A stretch of 5,072 bases of DNA. Source: Ktedonobacterales bacterium. GTDB lineage: Bacteria; Chloroflexota; Ktedonobacteria; Ktedonobacterales; JADMIN01. The notes beneath the pieces were generated by a model. It was not told the origin of the DNA and did no database searches. It was given only the letters and a program-made list of their open reading frames with translations. The DNA lies in assembly GCA_025935235.1 (NCBI GenBank), contig JAICVT010000323.1:1-5072 (forward strand), given 5' to 3'. Shown one piece after another: positions 4,861 to 5,072 of this stretch; position 1 is the first letter of the stretch, and every line of letters begins with the position of its first letter. The position numbers were made by a program, and so were the translations under genes.

Positions 4861-5072
4861 ATGTCAGCGCCAGCCTATGACCGCGAGACGATCCTGCGAG
4901 TCGTGCGGCACTGGCCGATCAACGAGCAAATTGCGCTTGCCGATGCCATCCTGGCCGATGCCATCCTGGCCGATGCCCGCACGGCCACTGGGCAGGTGTT
5001 GCGACCGCCCACTGTGCCATCCGCCGCGCTGCGCGGCATCCTCTCCAACGACCAACCTGCTCCCTCCGATGA
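4861..5072 (+). CDS. Antitoxin-like small protein, 3' end beyond window
   Basis: An open frame of 70 codons from ATG, still open at the right edge. It begins MSAPAYDRETILRVVRHWPI and continues with a helix (about 21-40) built from repeated LADAI units, then a linker ending LRGILSNDQPAPSD (57-70). The layout of an amphipathic helix with a 'WP..E..ALA.AIL' pattern, a linker, and an 'LRG(I)...PAPSDEE' tail resembles small proteins that, from memory, precede PIN-domain toxin genes in Chloroflexota and Cyanobacteria; their missing C-terminus usually binds the toxin. An antitoxin role is therefore an inference resting on a partial sequence, and no toxin gene is visible. Two and a half copies of a 15-bp unit (4939-4977) lengthen the helix by five residues. 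It lies 161 bases beyond the hairpin of the previous gene and probably has its own promoter. Confidence 0.65.
   Translation, partial: MSAPAYDRETILRVVRHWPINEQIALADAILADAILADARTATGQVLRPPTVPSAALRGILSNDQPAPSD
4939..4977 (+). repeat. 15-bp tandem repeat, 2.6 copies, inside the antitoxin-like gene
   Basis: GCCGATGCCATCCTG occurs at 4939-4953 and 4954-4968, followed by the first nine bases of a third copy (4969-4977). The copies are identical, which points to recent duplication. Each encodes ADAIL, so copy-number change keeps the frame and only alters helix length. Confidence 0.95.

Overview
The window is high-GC bacterial DNA with short intergenic gaps, clear AGGAGG-type ribosome binding sites and no RNA genes, insertion sequences or CRISPR. 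No marker gene fixes the taxonomy. The combination of a loop-cysteine-less VKOR homologue, an SDR with a membrane tail, and a small protein ending in an 'LRGI...PAPSD' segment reminds me of Chloroflexota (Ktedonobacteria-like) genomes. That assignment is an inference with low to moderate confidence.

Layout from left to right: (1) A minus-strand pair occupies 1-1609: a short-chain dehydrogenase/reductase with a C-terminal membrane anchor, then six bases later a four-helix vitamin K epoxide reductase (VKOR) family protein that runs off the left edge. They look like one operon and suggest a membrane-associated redox function. (2) A gap of about 300 bases (1610-1919) separates this pair from a divergent plus-strand gene. 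It holds a direct-repeat/palindrome cluster on the SDR side, and a possible promoter with a 5'-UTR hairpin on the other side. (3) At 1920-2564 is a plus-strand gene for a 214-residue soluble protein of unknown function. (4) Convergent to it, 32 bases away, a minus-strand CPA1/NhaP-type Na+/H+ antiporter occupies 2597-4072. (5) A 239-base divergent region with a 15-base perfect inverted repeat and a 7-base direct repeat separates the antiporter from a plus-strand 111-residue four-helix membrane protein (4312-4647). That gene is followed by a perfect 13-bp hairpin. (6) After it come a possible 16-codon leader ORF and the start of an antitoxin-like small protein (4861 to the right edge), which carries an in-frame 15-bp tandem duplication.

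Nothing here is a recognisable multi-gene novel system. The most interesting points are the SDR-VKOR pair, in which the VKOR lacks its loop cysteines and the SDR has a changed cofactor-site motif and a tail anchor; the fresh tandem repeat in the antitoxin-like gene; and the unknown 214-residue protein.
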